The notes under the pieces: generated by a model
What the model was told of the DNA's origin: nothing
Databases searched by the model: none
The model's input: only the letters and a program-made list of their open reading frames with translations
Part shown: positions 17,283 to 25,396 of the stretch, in pieces
Numbering within the stretch: position 1 is the stretch's first letter
Layout of the letters: each line of letters starts with the position of its first letter
Source of the DNA: Leifsonia sp. C5G2
Lineage (GTDB): Bacteria > Actinomycetota > Actinomycetes > Actinomycetales > Microbacteriaceae
Length of the DNA stretch: 64,000 nucleotides
Direction: 5' to 3'
Assembly (NCBI RefSeq): GCF_013359685.1
Contig: NZ_JABFMV010000001.1
Location: 252,858 to 316,857 of the forward strand
Translations under genes and position numbers: made by a program

Positions 17283-18521
17283 TCAGTCGGCGTCGGCGAG
17301 GGCCAGGACCTCCGCCTCCTGCTGGGCGGTCTCCGTCGGGGCGTCCACGCGCTTGAGATGCTTGTGGCCGACGACGATGAGCGCTGCCGCGACGAGCACG
17401 GAGATCCCGCCCGCGTAGAACGGCATCGCGCGGCTCACGGTGTCGGCGAGCAGGGTCGCGGCCGGCGGCGCGATGGCGCCGCCGAGGAAGCGCACGCCGG
17501 AGTAGGCGCTCGACGCGACGGTGCGCGGGAGGTCGGTGGCCTCCATCACGCACTCGGTGAGCACGGTGTTCAGGATGCCGAGCAGGAGACCGCCGACGAT
17601 GACGCAGACGATCAGAGCGACCAGCGAGTTCACCCAGAGGCCGGCGGCGAGCAGGTCGAGCGCGAGCAGCGGCATCACCAGCCACAGCACCCGCGTCCGA
17701 GGGAGGCGGGAGGTGAGCAGCGGCGCGACCCAGACGGAGGTGACCGCGAGGGCCACGCCCCAGCCGAAGAAGATGAGGCCCAGCGTGATCGCGTCCTCCA
17801 CGCCGAGCGGGACGAGCGCGAACGGCGTGTAGGCGAGCAGGACGAAGAAGCCGATGTTGTAGAACAGCGCGGCGGCGGCGAGGAAGCCGAGCGCCGGCTT
17901 GCCCAGCGCGCGGAACGGAGCGGACAGGCGCGTCGGGGTCGGCTTCTCCGGGTTCTTCTTGAGCAGCACGACGATCGCGATGAAGCCGATGGCCATCAGG
18001 GTCGCTGTGCCGAAGAACGGTCCGCGCCAGCTCCAGCTGCCGAGGAGTCCGCCGAGGAGCGGCCCGATGGCGATGCCGAGCCCGAGGGCCGCCTCGTACA
18101 GGATGATCGCCGACGAGGTGCCGCCGGATGCGGCCCCGACGATGGTGGCGAGAGCGGTCGAGATGAACAGCGCGTTGCCGAGGCCCCAGCCCGCGCGGAA
18201 GCCGATGATCGACTCGACATTCTGCGAGAGGCCCGCCGCGAGCGCGAATACGACGATCAGGGCCAGGCCGATGAGCAGCGTGCGCTTCGCGCCGATGCGG
18301 CTCGAGATCCAGCTGGTGAAGAACATGGCGACGCCGGTGATGAGGAGGTAGCTGGTGAACAGCATCTCCGTCTGGGTCGGCGTCGCCTGGAGGCTCTTGG
18401 CGATCGCGGGCAGGATCGGGTCGACGAGCCCGATGCCCATGAAGGCGATGACGGACGCGAAGGCGACGGCCCAGACGGCGGTCGGCTGCTTCAGGATGCT
18501 GGTGGGGCGTTCATGGGACAT
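17283..18521 (-). CDS. MFS efflux transporter
   Basis: 412 residues with twelve predicted membrane helices. The N-terminal half carries GIGLVDPILPAIAKSL and the loop RIGAKR between helices 2 and 3, the MFS signature region of drug/proton antiporters. It follows the MarR gene on the same strand with a 68-base gap, so it is the probable target of MarR control and likely exports toxic compounds. The start is at the ATG giving MSHERPTSILK; the ribosome binding site (ACCCCTCC on the plus strand, AGGGGTG-like) is acceptable. Confidence 0.88.
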   Translation of the reverse strand: MSHERPTSILKQPTAVWAVAFASVIAFMGIGLVDPILPAIAKSLQATPTQTEMLFTSYLLITGVAMFFTSWISSRIGAKRTLLIGLALIVVFALAAGLSQNVESIIGFRAGWGLGNALFISTALATIVGAASGGTSSAIILYEAALGLGIAIGPLLGGLLGSWSWRGPFFGTATLMAIGFIAIVVLLKKNPEKPTPTRLSAPFRALGKPALGFLAAAALFYNIGFFVLLAYTPFALVPLGVEDAITLGLIFFGWGVALAVTSVWVAPLLTSRLPRTRVLWLVMPLLALDLLAAGLWVNSLVALIVCVIVGGLLLGILNTVLTECVMEATDLPRTVASSAYSGVRFLGGAIAPPAATLLADTVSRAMPFYAGGISVLVAAALIVVGHKHLKRVDAPTETAQQEAEVLALADAD

Positions 18522-18589
18522 GGAGGGGTGTCGGCTCCTTGGACGATCGAGTGGGTGAGGGGTGGGAGGGGAGGTCGGCGCGCGACGCT

Positions 18590-19054
18590 TTAGCGGCTTC
18601 CGGCCACGGCCGCCGAGGTCGCCGCGGAGAGGTCGACCCGCGACCCGATGATCTCGACGGTCGTGCGCATGGCGGCGACCTCGGCCTCGCTCAGGTCCGA
18701 GAACATCGGGACCAGGGCGGCCGAGAGCTCGTCGCGCCAGGTCTGCAGCGCGTCCACCCCCTTCTCGGTGACGGCGATCTGCCAGGCGCGCGCGTCGTCG
18801 GCGTCGGCGATGCGCTTCACCCATTCGGCGTCGACGAGGTTGCGGACGAGCTTGGTCATGGTCGGCTGCGAGACCCGGCTCTGAGTCGCCAGCTCGCCGA
18901 GCCGCATCGGGCCGCCGCTCTGGAGCACGCTGAGGGTGCGCCAAGTGGCGGGCGATTCGGTGCTCCCCGTGACCTGGGCGGCGAGCCGTGCGAGGCGGTG
19001 CGCGGCGACGACGAGGTCGCCGATGATCTGGCGGAGTTCGGGTGTCTCGGGCAT
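18590..19054 (-). CDS. MarR-family transcriptional regulator
   Basis: 154 residues with the MarR winged helix: MRLGELATQSRVSQPTMTKLV is the recognition region, and DADDARAWQIAVTEKG the wing. It probably represses itself and the MFS pump until a phenolic or drug-like ligand binds. Two ATG codons compete: 19063 and 19054. TATAAT ends exactly seven bases before 19054 and overlaps the upstream ATG, so the shorter, leaderless start is preferred. Confidence 0.88.
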   Translation of the reverse strand: MPETPELRQIIGDLVVAAHRLARLAAQVTGSTESPATWRTLSVLQSGGPMRLGELATQSRVSQPTMTKLVRNLVDAEWVKRIADADDARAWQIAVTEKGVDALQTWRDELSAALVPMFSDLSEAEVAAMRTTVEIIGSRVDLSAATSAAVAGSR

Positions 19055-19061
19055 GACCTCC

Positions 19062-19091
19062 ATTATATATAGCTTGCCTATGTTTCGTCAA
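19062..19091 (-). promoter_or_regulatory. Promoter with embedded inverted repeat for marR-MFS
   Basis: TTGACG and TATAAT separated by 18 bases, a near-consensus promoter reading leftward. The spacer holds ATAG-N5-CTAT (19069-19081), a plausible MarR binding site between -35 and -10. Confidence 0.7.
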
Positions 19092-19144
19092 TTGCGGCCA
19101 CCCGTGTTTGCGCCCGAGGTATGGGGAGGTAGTTGACTTCCCGC

Positions 19145-20608
19145 ATGACAAAGACGTTCGACTCCGGCCGGCAGTACCACCGCGGCCTCAAACGACGACA
19201 CATCCAGATGATGGCCATCGGCGGCGCGATCGGAACAGGGCTGTTCCTCGGCGCCGGCGGCCGCCTGGAGTCCGCCGGTCCCGGCCTCATGTTCGCCTAC
19301 GCCATCTGCGGGGTGTTCGCGTTCCTGATCCTTCGGGCCCTCGGCGAGCTGGTCGTGCACCGTCCCGACTCCGGGTCCTTCGTGGTCTACGCCCGGGAGC
19401 TCTTCGGCGAGCGCCTCGCGTTCGTCACCGGATGGGTCTACTGGATGTACTGGGCGATGATCGCGATCGTCGACACCACCGCCATCGCGCTGTACCTGAA
19501 CTTCTTCGGCCGCTACATCCCGTGGTTCGGCGAGGTCCCGCAGTGGGCGTGGGCGCTCGGCGCCCTCCTCCTCGTGATCGGGCTCAACCTGCTGTCGGTG
19601 AAGGTGTTCGGCGAGCTCGAGTTCTGGTTCGCCCTCATCAAGGTGGCCTCGCTGGTGCTCTTCTTCGTCATCGGCGTCGGCTTCATCGTCTTCGGTCAGG
19701 AGGTCGGCGGCCACACTCCCGGGTTCTCCCTGATCGCCGACAACGGCGGGATGCTGCCGAGCGGCCTCCTCCCCCTCGTCCTGGTCGTGCAGGGCGTGGT
19801 GTTCGCATACGGCGCCATCGAGCTCATCGGCACCGCAGCCGGTGAGACCGCCGACCCGGAGAAGACCATGCCCCGCGCGGTCAACACCGTCATCCTGCGC
19901 ATCGCCGTCTTCTACGTGGGCTCGATCCTCCTCCTCTCGCTGCTGCTCCCCACGTCCGCCTACACGGCAGGCGAGAGCCCCTTCGTGACCTTCTTCTCCT
20001 CCATCGGCGTCGCCGGCGCCGACTCGGTGATGAACCTGGTCGTGCTCACCGCCGCCCTGTCGTCCCTCAACGCCGGCCTCTACTCGACGGGCCGCATCGC
20101 GCGTGCCCTGGCCCAGCGCGGAACGGCGCCCGCCTTCGCGGGACGGCTGAACCGGGCGGGAGTGCCGTACGGCGGCATCCTCATCACGGGTCTGTTCGCC
20201 CTGGTCGGCGTCGGGCTCAACGCCGTCATCCCGGAGGGCGCGTTCGAGGTCGGGCTCAACATGACCTCCCTCGGCCAACTGGTGGTCTGGGGCGTCATCG
20301 TGGCCTGTCAGCTGCGGTTGCGTCGCCGGTCTCTCGAGGGGGTGCTGGAGCGTCCGCGGTTCCGGATGCCGTGGTCGCCATGGAGCGGGTACCTCACCTT
20401 CGGGTTCCTCGGCGCCGTCGCCCTGCTCATCCTGCTCGACTATCCGACCGGCACGCTGACCTTCGGCGCGGTCGTCGTGCTCGCCGTGCCGGCGCTGGTC
20501 ATCGGATGGTTCGCCGTGCGGCGCCGCATCGTCCCCGACGCGCCGGAACAGGTCGCCGACCGCGGCTCCCTGGTGGGAGCGGGCAACGGCCCGGCCGACG
20601 ATTCATGA
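19145..20608 (+). CDS. ansP: L-asparagine permease (APC superfamily)
   Basis: About 487 residues with twelve membrane helices. HIQMMAIGGAIGTGLFLGAG marks helix 1 of the amino acid transporter family; LRALGELVVHRPDSGSFVVY and FALIKVASLVLFF follow AnsP more closely than CycA or GabP. It imports asparagine (possibly related amino acids) with protons. The start is uncertain: GGGGAGG lies 15 bases before ATG 19145 and 3 bases before TTG 19133. The gene is divergent from marR, and its last bases overlap the stop of the convergent methyltransferase gene. Confidence 0.85.
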   Translation: MTKTFDSGRQYHRGLKRRHIQMMAIGGAIGTGLFLGAGGRLESAGPGLMFAYAICGVFAFLILRALGELVVHRPDSGSFVVYARELFGERLAFVTGWVYWMYWAMIAIVDTTAIALYLNFFGRYIPWFGEVPQWAWALGALLLVIGLNLLSVKVFGELEFWFALIKVASLVLFFVIGVGFIVFGQEVGGHTPGFSLIADNGGMLPSGLLPLVLVVQGVVFAYGAIELIGTAAGETADPEKTMPRAVNTVILRIAVFYVGSILLLSLLLPTSAYTAGESPFVTFFSSIGVAGADSVMNLVVLTAALSSLNAGLYSTGRIARALAQRGTAPAFAGRLNRAGVPYGGILITGLFALVGVGLNAVIPEGAFEVGLNMTSLGQLVVWGVIVACQLRLRRRSLEGVLERPRFRMPWSPWSGYLTFGFLGAVALLILLDYPTGTLTFGAVVVLAVPALVIGWFAVRRRIVPDAPEQVADRGSLVGAGNGPADDS

Positions 20609-21253
20609 GCGCCGGCGTGCCAGCACATACCCCTGCGGCGACTTCTGCGGCGGCACGGGCTGGGTCACGAACTCCGCGAGCAGTTCGAACCCCGCGTCGT
20701 CGAGGCGCCGGAGCACCGCGGCCGGGTCCTGCCGCCGTGTCCGGAGGTCGATGTCGTGTCCGTAGGCATGCGTCAGATGCACGATGTCCTGACCCGCCTG
20801 GAACGCGAGCAGCAGAGCGCCACCCGGGCGGACGACGCGGGCGAACTCGGAGTACAGCTCCGGCTGTCGTTCCTCGGGCGTGTGGATGACGGAGTACCAG
20901 GCGAGCGCGCCCGCGAGCTCGCCGTCGGCGAAAGGCAGAGCGGCCATCGACGCGACCTCGAACCGCAGCGCGGGATGCTCGCGCCGCGCGACATCCACCA
21001 TGCGTGGGGACAGGTCGATGCCGACCACGTCCATCCCGAGGGCTGCCAGGTGGCCCGTGATGCGGCCGGGGCCGCAGCCGAGATCGCCGACGAGTCCGCC
21101 GCCCGCGCGGGCCACCTGCTCCGCGAAGACGCCGAGCATGGCGCGGTCGTACTCGCTCTGCGCCAGGTCGTCCCGTAGCAGGGCCGCGTAGTCCTCGGCG
21201 ACGAGGTCGTACGCGGTGCGGGTCTCGGTCACGTCCGGGTGCTCCGTACTCAC
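20603..21253 (-). CDS. Class I SAM-dependent methyltransferase
   Basis: 216 residues of Rossmann-like methyltransferase. Motif I is LVGDLGCGPGRITGHLAALG (SAM binding), motif II VVGIDLSPRMVDVAR, then FEVASMAALPFADGELAGAL and the post-motif VVRPGGALLLAF. The substrate is unknown; such UbiE/Methyltransf_11 proteins act on small molecules. GTG 21253 follows TAGACT by six bases, again the leaderless pattern. Confidence 0.85.
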   Translation of the reverse strand: MSTEHPDVTETRTAYDLVAEDYAALLRDDLAQSEYDRAMLGVFAEQVARAGGGLVGDLGCGPGRITGHLAALGMDVVGIDLSPRMVDVARREHPALRFEVASMAALPFADGELAGALAWYSVIHTPEERQPELYSEFARVVRPGGALLLAFQAGQDIVHLTHAYGHDIDLRTRRQDPAAVLRRLDDAGFELLAEFVTQPVPPQKSPQGYVLARRRS

Positions 21254-21273
21254 CCTCGGAGTCTAGAGCCGGG

Positions 21274-21330
21274 CGATTCGTGCCGAATGTGCGTCATCCC
21301 GCGGGAAAAGCGCACATTCGGCACGAATCG
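21274..21330. repeat. Long perfect inverted repeat (20-bp arms, 17-base loop)
   Basis: Arms at 21274-21293 and 21311-21330 are exact reverse complements. It lies between the 47-aa gene and the methyltransferase gene, both read leftward. It could work as a terminator, but the stem is longer than needed and has no T-tract. It shares its 17-base loop length with the element at 22931-22977. Confidence 0.8.
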
Positions 21331-21342
21331 TGGTGGGGGGTG

Positions 21343-21486
21343 TTACCGCAGGTACCTGTCGTAGAGGAGGGTCCTGCGGCACAGATCCGGCGGGTGGCAC
21401 CCGCTGTCGCGGGGCTCCCCGTGGAGCAGCGCGTGACCGAAGTCGCGCAGCCGGGCGGCGTAGGTACGCCAGGAACTCGTATTCAT
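21343..21486 (-). CDS. Very small hypothetical protein (47 aa)
   Basis: ATG 21486 is preceded by GGAAGAAGAG. The product is basic, with a helical N-terminus (SSWRTYAARLRDFGHALLHG) and a C-terminal part with two Cys (SGCHPPDLCRRTLLYDRYLR) that could hold a metal or disulfide. It begins 110 bases after the rplJL terminator region on the same strand. No family is known to me; existence rests on the start signals and composition. Confidence 0.45.
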   Translation of the reverse strand: MNTSSWRTYAARLRDFGHALLHGEPRDSGCHPPDLCRRTLLYDRYLR

Positions 21487-21592
21487 GGTGGCTCTTCTTC
21501 CGTTGTGCGTCCTTGCACACCGATGCACGCTGGCAGGCGCGATCGGACGCGATGGGATGGATGAGCATCCGCGTCCGGGCGCGTTAACGCAC

Positions 21593-21628
21593 GGAGGGCG
21601 TCGCCCCGTTGCGGGGGCGACGCCCTCC
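21593..21628. terminator. Strong terminator hairpin downstream of rplJL
   Basis: GGAGGGCGTCGCCCC pairs perfectly with GGGGCGACGCCCTCC around a six-base loop (15-bp stem), about 90 bases past the rplL stop. Confidence 0.8.
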
Positions 21629-21695
21629 ACAACGCGGACACTCTCTATTGCGAGGAGTCCGCGTCGCGATACGACGAGCCTGTCAGCCTGTCAGT

Positions 21696-21714
21696 AAGAA
21701 GAGCCCCGAAGGGC
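21696..21714 (-). terminator. Short terminator directly after rplL
   Basis: GCCC-TTCG-GGGC (21703-21714 in minus orientation) followed by a pyrimidine run TCTTCTT, five bases after the rplL stop codon. A weak first terminator before the stronger one at 21593-21628. Confidence 0.55.
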
Positions 21715-21719
21715 GCGAA

Positions 21720-22109
21720 TTACTTGAGGGTGACGGTGGCGCCAGCCTCTTCGAGCTGGGCCTTCGCCTTGTCGGCGGTCTCCTTGTTGGCGCCCTCGAG
21801 CACGGTGCTCGGCGCGCCATCGACGAGGGCCTTCGCCTCACCGAGGCCGAGGCTGGTGAGGGCGCGCACCTCCTTGATGACCTGGATCTTCTTGTCACCG
21901 GCGGCCTCGAGGACGACGTCGAAGGAATCCTTCTCCTCGACCTCTTCGGCGGCGGCACCCGCACCACCGGCGGCCGGGGCGGCCACGGCGACGGGGGCGG
22001 CGGCGGTGACCTCGAAGGTCTCCTCGAACTTCTTCACGAACTCGCTGAGCTCGATGAGCGTGAGCTCCTTGAACGCGTCGAGCAGCTCGTCAGTCGACAG
22101 CTTTGCCAT
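21720..22109 (-). CDS. rplL: 50S ribosomal protein L7/L12
   Basis: 129 residues: an N-terminal dimerisation domain ([20 protein letters not shown]), an Ala/Pro/Gly-rich hinge, and the C-terminal domain with [20 protein letters not shown] and [17 protein letters not shown] that recruits translation factors. It forms the flexible stalk with L10. It starts 53 bases after rplJ with AGGAGAGAACA upstream, so both are one transcript. Confidence 0.97.
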   Translation of the reverse strand: MAKLSTDELLDAFKELTLIELSEFVKKFEETFEVTAAAPVAVAAPAAGGAGAAAEEVEEKDSFDVVLEAAGDKKIQVIKEVRALTSLGLGEAKALVDGAPSTVLEGANKETADKAKAQLEEAGATVTLK

Positions 22110-22162
22110 TGTTCTCTCCTTAGTTTCTGTGGTTACTCACCGCTGGCAGGATCCGGGACGGA

Positions 22163-22678
22163 TCAGGCAGCGGACTCCTGCTTCTCACGCAGCGCGTCGA
22201 CCGTGCGAACGGCCTGCGACAGCGGTGCGTTGAACAGATATGCGGCTCCGAACAGCGAGGCCTTGAAGGCGCCGGCCAGCTTGGCCAGCAGAACCTCACG
22301 GGACTCGAGGTCGGCGAGCTTGCCTACCTCTTCTGCGGTCAGAGCGTTACCGTCGAAGTAACCGCCCTTGACCACCAGCAGAGGGTTTGCCTTGGCGAAG
22401 TCACGCAGCGACTTCGCGACGGCGACAGGGTCACCGTGCACGAAGGCGATCGCGGACGGACCGGCGAGCTCGTCGTCGAACGACGAGATGCCTGCCTTGT
22501 TGGCCGCGATCTTGGTCAGCGTGTTCTTCACCACGGCGTACGTCGCGTGCTCACTGATGGACTTGCGCAGCGTCTTGAGCTGAGCAACAGTGAGACCGCG
22601 GTACTCGGTCAGCAGAACGGCGGTCGAGCTCTCGAACAGTCCTTCGAGCTCGGCAACCGTGGCTTCCTTGTTCGCCAT
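22163..22678 (-). CDS. rplJ: 50S ribosomal protein L10
   Basis: 171 residues. [20 protein letters not shown] and [17 protein letters not shown] are conserved L10 blocks; the C-terminal helix ([18 protein letters not shown]) binds L7/L12 dimers. AGGAG precedes the ATG. Upstream is a leader with an intrinsic terminator, the expected site of feedback control by the L10-L12 complex. The gene lies about 38 kb from rplA, unlike the compact cluster found in many bacteria. Confidence 0.97.
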   Translation of the reverse strand: MANKEATVAELEGLFESSTAVLLTEYRGLTVAQLKTLRKSISEHATYAVVKNTLTKIAANKAGISSFDDELAGPSAIAFVHGDPVAVAKSLRDFAKANPLLVVKGGYFDGNALTAEEVGKLADLESREVLLAKLAGAFKASLFGAAYLFNAPLSQAVRTVDALREKQESAA

Positions 22679-22887
22679 GGCCTACTCCTCAATCTTCTTC
22701 GTCGCACACCGCGGGAGCGGTGTGCCGACCAGAGACCGCCGGGCAAAGAAAAAAGCTCCGGCGCAGGGCACGGAGCTGACGACCGCAAGGAACTCGCGGA
22801 GATTTGCTTCACACACCTGCGCGGGCCTCCACCTGAGTGGAACTTCGGTCGTGCATGCACGACGACCAGCGGTCTTTGGCTCAGAAC
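22679..22887 (-). promoter_or_regulatory. rplJL mRNA leader with attenuator
   Basis: About 200 bases of non-coding leader precede rplJ. It contains a perfect intrinsic terminator in sense orientation: AGCTCCG (22771-22777), a ten-base loop and CGGAGCT (22754-22760), followed by the T-rich run TTTTTTCTTT. Further hairpins lie on both sides (for example CACACCGC/GCGGTGTG just before the gene). In other bacteria the L10 complex binds such a leader to reduce its own synthesis; here attenuation looks like the mechanism. This and the promoter and inverted repeat beyond it fill the gap of 313 bases to the next gene. Confidence 0.75.
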
Positions 22888-22917
22888 AGGCTACGGGATG
22901 CGGGCATGCGTCCGCAA
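22888..22917 (-). promoter_or_regulatory. Probable rplJL promoter
   Basis: TTGCGG (minus strand, 22912-22917) and TAGCCT (22888-22893) with an 18-base spacer, placing the transcript start a few bases before the leader hairpins. Confidence 0.5.
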
Positions 22918-22928
22918 CTCGACCCCGA

Positions 22929-22980
22929 GGTGCACGTCGTGGCGGCTGTTCCGGCCGGATTCCCGCCACGACGTGCAACC
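22929..22980. repeat. Inverted repeat (15-bp arms, 17-base loop) after the propeller gene
   Basis: TGCACGTCGTGGCGG (22931-22945) pairs exactly with 22963-22977; adding GG/CC with one bulged A extends the stem. It lies 12 bases past the stop of the secreted propeller gene and probably terminates it. Loop length equals that of the 21274-21330 element. Confidence 0.75.
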
Positions 22981-22991
22981 GGGCGAGACGA

Positions 22992-24125
22992 TCAGCCGAG
23001 ATGGACGTCGATGTAGCGCGGCCGGTAGTTGTCGACGTTCCGGTACACGTCGGCGGTGTCGAAGCTGTTGACGTTGTAGGTCACCAGCAGCGTGTCGCGG
23101 TCGCCCAGTTCCGGATGCGCCTTGGCGTTGTAGGTGAAGACGTTCCCCGAGGTCTCCGGGGTCGTGTAGAGAAGGGTCTTGCCGGTGAACGGGCCCACCG
23201 GGGACGAGGACCGGTAGAGCACGACGTGCTGACTGAGGATCTCGGTCGCGTCGCTGGTCACGAGCGCGTAGCCGCCCTGGAACTTGGACACGCTGTACTC
23301 GTTGGCGACCCCTTCCATGACGCGGCCCGAGGCGGACTCGTCCGCCGACCAGCCCGAACCCGTCCAGAACTGCCACGGCGCGCGGGTGAGACCGTTCGTC
23401 CGCACGCGCGCCACGTGCATGTACTTGGTCGCCTGCAGGTCCTCCACGCCGTAGACGTAGGTCCACGGGCCGTCCTCCAGGATCGCCGAGCCCCACTGGA
23501 CGGTTCCGGCCGGCCGATCGACGACCCCCTCCAGCCGCAGGGAGTGCACATCGAAGGAGGCGACAGCGCTCCCCGCATAGGCGAAGTCGAACGGCCCGTC
23601 GCCGGTCTTGCGGAAGTGCAGCAGCATGACGCGCAGGTGCGAGCCCTCCACTGTGCCGTCTCCGAACCAGTACCAGTCCTTCCCCTCGTCGCCGCCCGCA
23701 ACGGTCACCAGCGACTCCGGGGCCGCGGCGGTCCCGCCGGTGTAGGTCGTGAGGGTGCCCTTGCGGTCGACGACGATCGAGTTGTGGATGAACGGCGAGT
23801 CCGCCGGCCGGGAGTGGTCGGCGTTCACCCGGCCGAGGAACGTGTCGGAGTACAGCCAAGCGATTGCCCCTCCGGGCAGCGGGACGCTGTAGGCCGAGTC
23901 GGCGCCGGTCCAGCGTCCGGCGGTGTCGCCGTAGTGGCCGAACCGCTGGGTGAGGGTGGCATCCACCGTCGCGGACACGGCGGGAGGGGCAGCGGTCGAC
24001 AGGGATGGCGCGTCCGTCTCCGCCACGGCGGCGGGAGCGGCGAGGGTGGCGGCGACGGCGGCCGCGACGGCGGCGAGGGCGGAGCCCAGGGCGGCCCTGC
24101 GGAAGGGGCGAGGCGTGCGGTGCAT
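22992..24125 (-). CDS. Secreted five-bladed beta-propeller protein (DUF4185/DUF5005-like)
   Basis: 377 residues with a Sec signal peptide (basic MHRTPRPFRR, then an Ala-rich core ending APAAVAE). The mature part reads as repeated beta-propeller blades: GGAIAWLYSDTFLGRVNADH, RPADSPFIHNSIVVD, VQWGSAILEDGPWTYVYGVE, FWTGSGWSADES. This is the fold of GH43-like and DUF4185-type proteins; some DUF4185 members are endo-D-arabinanases (GH183), so a secreted glycan hydrolase is likely, but the substrate is open. The gene is divergent from the LacI gene, with a LacI-type palindrome between them, and probably belongs to the same regulon. GGAGAG precedes the ATG. Confidence 0.75.
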   Translation of the reverse strand: MHRTPRPFRRAALGSALAAVAAAVAATLAAPAAVAETDAPSLSTAAPPAVSATVDATLTQRFGHYGDTAGRWTGADSAYSVPLPGGAIAWLYSDTFLGRVNADHSRPADSPFIHNSIVVDRKGTLTTYTGGTAAAPESLVTVAGGDEGKDWYWFGDGTVEGSHLRVMLLHFRKTGDGPFDFAYAGSAVASFDVHSLRLEGVVDRPAGTVQWGSAILEDGPWTYVYGVEDLQATKYMHVARVRTNGLTRAPWQFWTGSGWSADESASGRVMEGVANEYSVSKFQGGYALVTSDATEILSQHVVLYRSSSPVGPFTGKTLLYTTPETSGNVFTYNAKAHPELGDRDTLLVTYNVNSFDTADVYRNVDNYRPRYIDVHLG

Positions 24126-24193
24126 GGCTCTCCGATCGGTTCGCCGTCCGGGCGCCGGACGGCGGTGTCCATGGTGTGCGGGTGGTCCGCATC

Positions 24194-24211
24194 GTTGATA
24201 TCGTTATCAAC
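24194..24211. promoter_or_regulatory. LacI-type operator between propeller gene and lacI
   Basis: GTTGATA-TCGT-TATCAAC, perfect seven-base arms. Read on the minus strand the core is GATAACGATATC, almost the same as the GGTAACGATACC core of the palindrome at 25365-25378, suggesting one regulator for both. Confidence 0.7.
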
Positions 24212-24291
24212 TGCGGGACACCATAGCACCCCCACGCCGCCGACGGGAGTGCTCGGCTAGGTTGGAGCCGGAGACCGGCGGAGGAGCCACG

Positions 24292-25317
24292 ATGACCGAG
24301 ACGTTGCCGGACGGCCAGGCGAAGCCGCCGACCGTCCGAGAAGTCGCGCAGCTCGCCGGCGTCAGCCCGATGACGGTCTCCCGCACGCTCGCGGGCGGCA
24401 AGAACGTCCGGCCCGACGTGCAGGACCGCGTGTTCGAGGCGGCCCGCGCGCTCGGCTACCACCGCAACGAGAACGCGCGCAGCCTCCGGCCCGGCCACAC
24501 CAGCGGGCTCGTCGGCGTCGCCATCACCAACCTCGGCAACCCGTACTACGGCAACTTCGCCCTGGGAGTCGAAGAGGTCGCCGCGCAGTACGGCCGGCGC
24601 ATCCTCCTCGGGAACACCGGCGAGGACATCGCGCGCGAGCGGCAGCTCGTCACCGACTTCATCGGCCGCCAGGTCGAGGGACTGATCGTCGTCCCCTCCG
24701 GCGAGGACGCCGCTCACCTGCACGAGGAGGCCCTGCGCGGACGGCCGCTCGTGCTGGCCTCCCGCACGGTGCCGGGCGTCCCGGCCGACTCCGTCGTGCT
24801 CGACGACGTCGGAGGCGCGCGGCGGGGCACGGCCGCCGTGATCGAGGCCGGTCACCGCCGGATCGCCTACCTGGGCAACGTGACCAGCGTCTTCACGGGC
24901 CGGCGCCGTTTCGAGGGTTACCGCGAGGCGCTCGACGCCGCCGGGATCCCCTTCGACCCTGCGCTGGTGCGGCGGGGGCAGCAGGATGTGGAGACCGCCT
25001 CGGCCGCCATGACGGAGCTGCTCGCGCTCCCCGACCCGCCGACCGCCGTCTTCACCGCCAACAACCGGAACACGATCGGCGCCATCCGGGCCCTCGCCGG
25101 CCGGATGCAGGCGAACGAGGACCTGCCGGCCATCGTCGGGTTCGACGACTTCGAGCTGGCCGAGCTGATGCCGATGCCGGTCACGATCGTCACCCACGAT
25201 CCGCGGGCCCTGGGCCGCGAGGCCGCGCGACTGCTGTTCGACCGTCTGCTCGGCCGGACGGAGGCCGCACCGCGGTCCCTGCAGATGCCGACGCCACTGC
25301 GCATCGCCCGGCCCTGA
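24292..25317 (+). CDS. LacI-family transcriptional regulator
   Basis: 341 residues. The LacI helix-turn-helix is VREVAQLAGVSPMTVSRTLA, then the hinge-helix region VFEAARALGYHRNENARSLR; the sugar-binding domain follows (LVGVAITNLGNPYYGNFALG, IVGFDDFELAELMPMPVTIV). GGAGGAG sets the start at 24292. Two near-identical palindromes, one in its own upstream region and one at the ROK kinase promoter, mark its likely targets: the secreted propeller protein, itself, and the kinase-isomerase-importer operon. Confidence 0.9.
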   Translation: MTETLPDGQAKPPTVREVAQLAGVSPMTVSRTLAGGKNVRPDVQDRVFEAARALGYHRNENARSLRPGHTSGLVGVAITNLGNPYYGNFALGVEEVAAQYGRRILLGNTGEDIARERQLVTDFIGRQVEGLIVVPSGEDAAHLHEEALRGRPLVLASRTVPGVPADSVVLDDVGGARRGTAAVIEAGHRRIAYLGNVTSVFTGRRRFEGYREALDAAGIPFDPALVRRGQQDVETASAAMTELLALPDPPTAVFTANNRNTIGAIRALAGRMQANEDLPAIVGFDDFELAELMPMPVTIVTHDPRALGREAARLLFDRLLGRTEAAPRSLQMPTPLRIARP

Positions 25318-25338
25318 CGGGATGTCCGCCCGGCGAAG

Positions 25339-25368
25339 TTGACGCCGATCTGGACGATGTGCAATGGT
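25339..25368 (+). promoter_or_regulatory. Promoter of the ROK-kinase/importer operon
   Basis: TTGACG (25339-25344), 18-base spacer, AATGGT (25363-25368). The -10 overlaps the operator that follows. Confidence 0.5.
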
Positions 25369-25378
25369 AACGATACCA
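25365..25378. promoter_or_regulatory. LacI-type operator at the glycan-use operon
   Basis: TGGTA-ACGA-TACCA, perfect five-base arms, 19 bases before the GTG at 25397. It matches the core of the 24194-24211 palindrome. Confidence 0.7.
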
Positions 25379-25396
25379 AGACGGAAGGACCCGGAC

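Noticed and set aside
25364-25396. ATG at 25364 as start of the ROK kinase
   Set aside because: It lies inside the operator and at the -10 element; GTG 25397 has a proper ribosome binding site.
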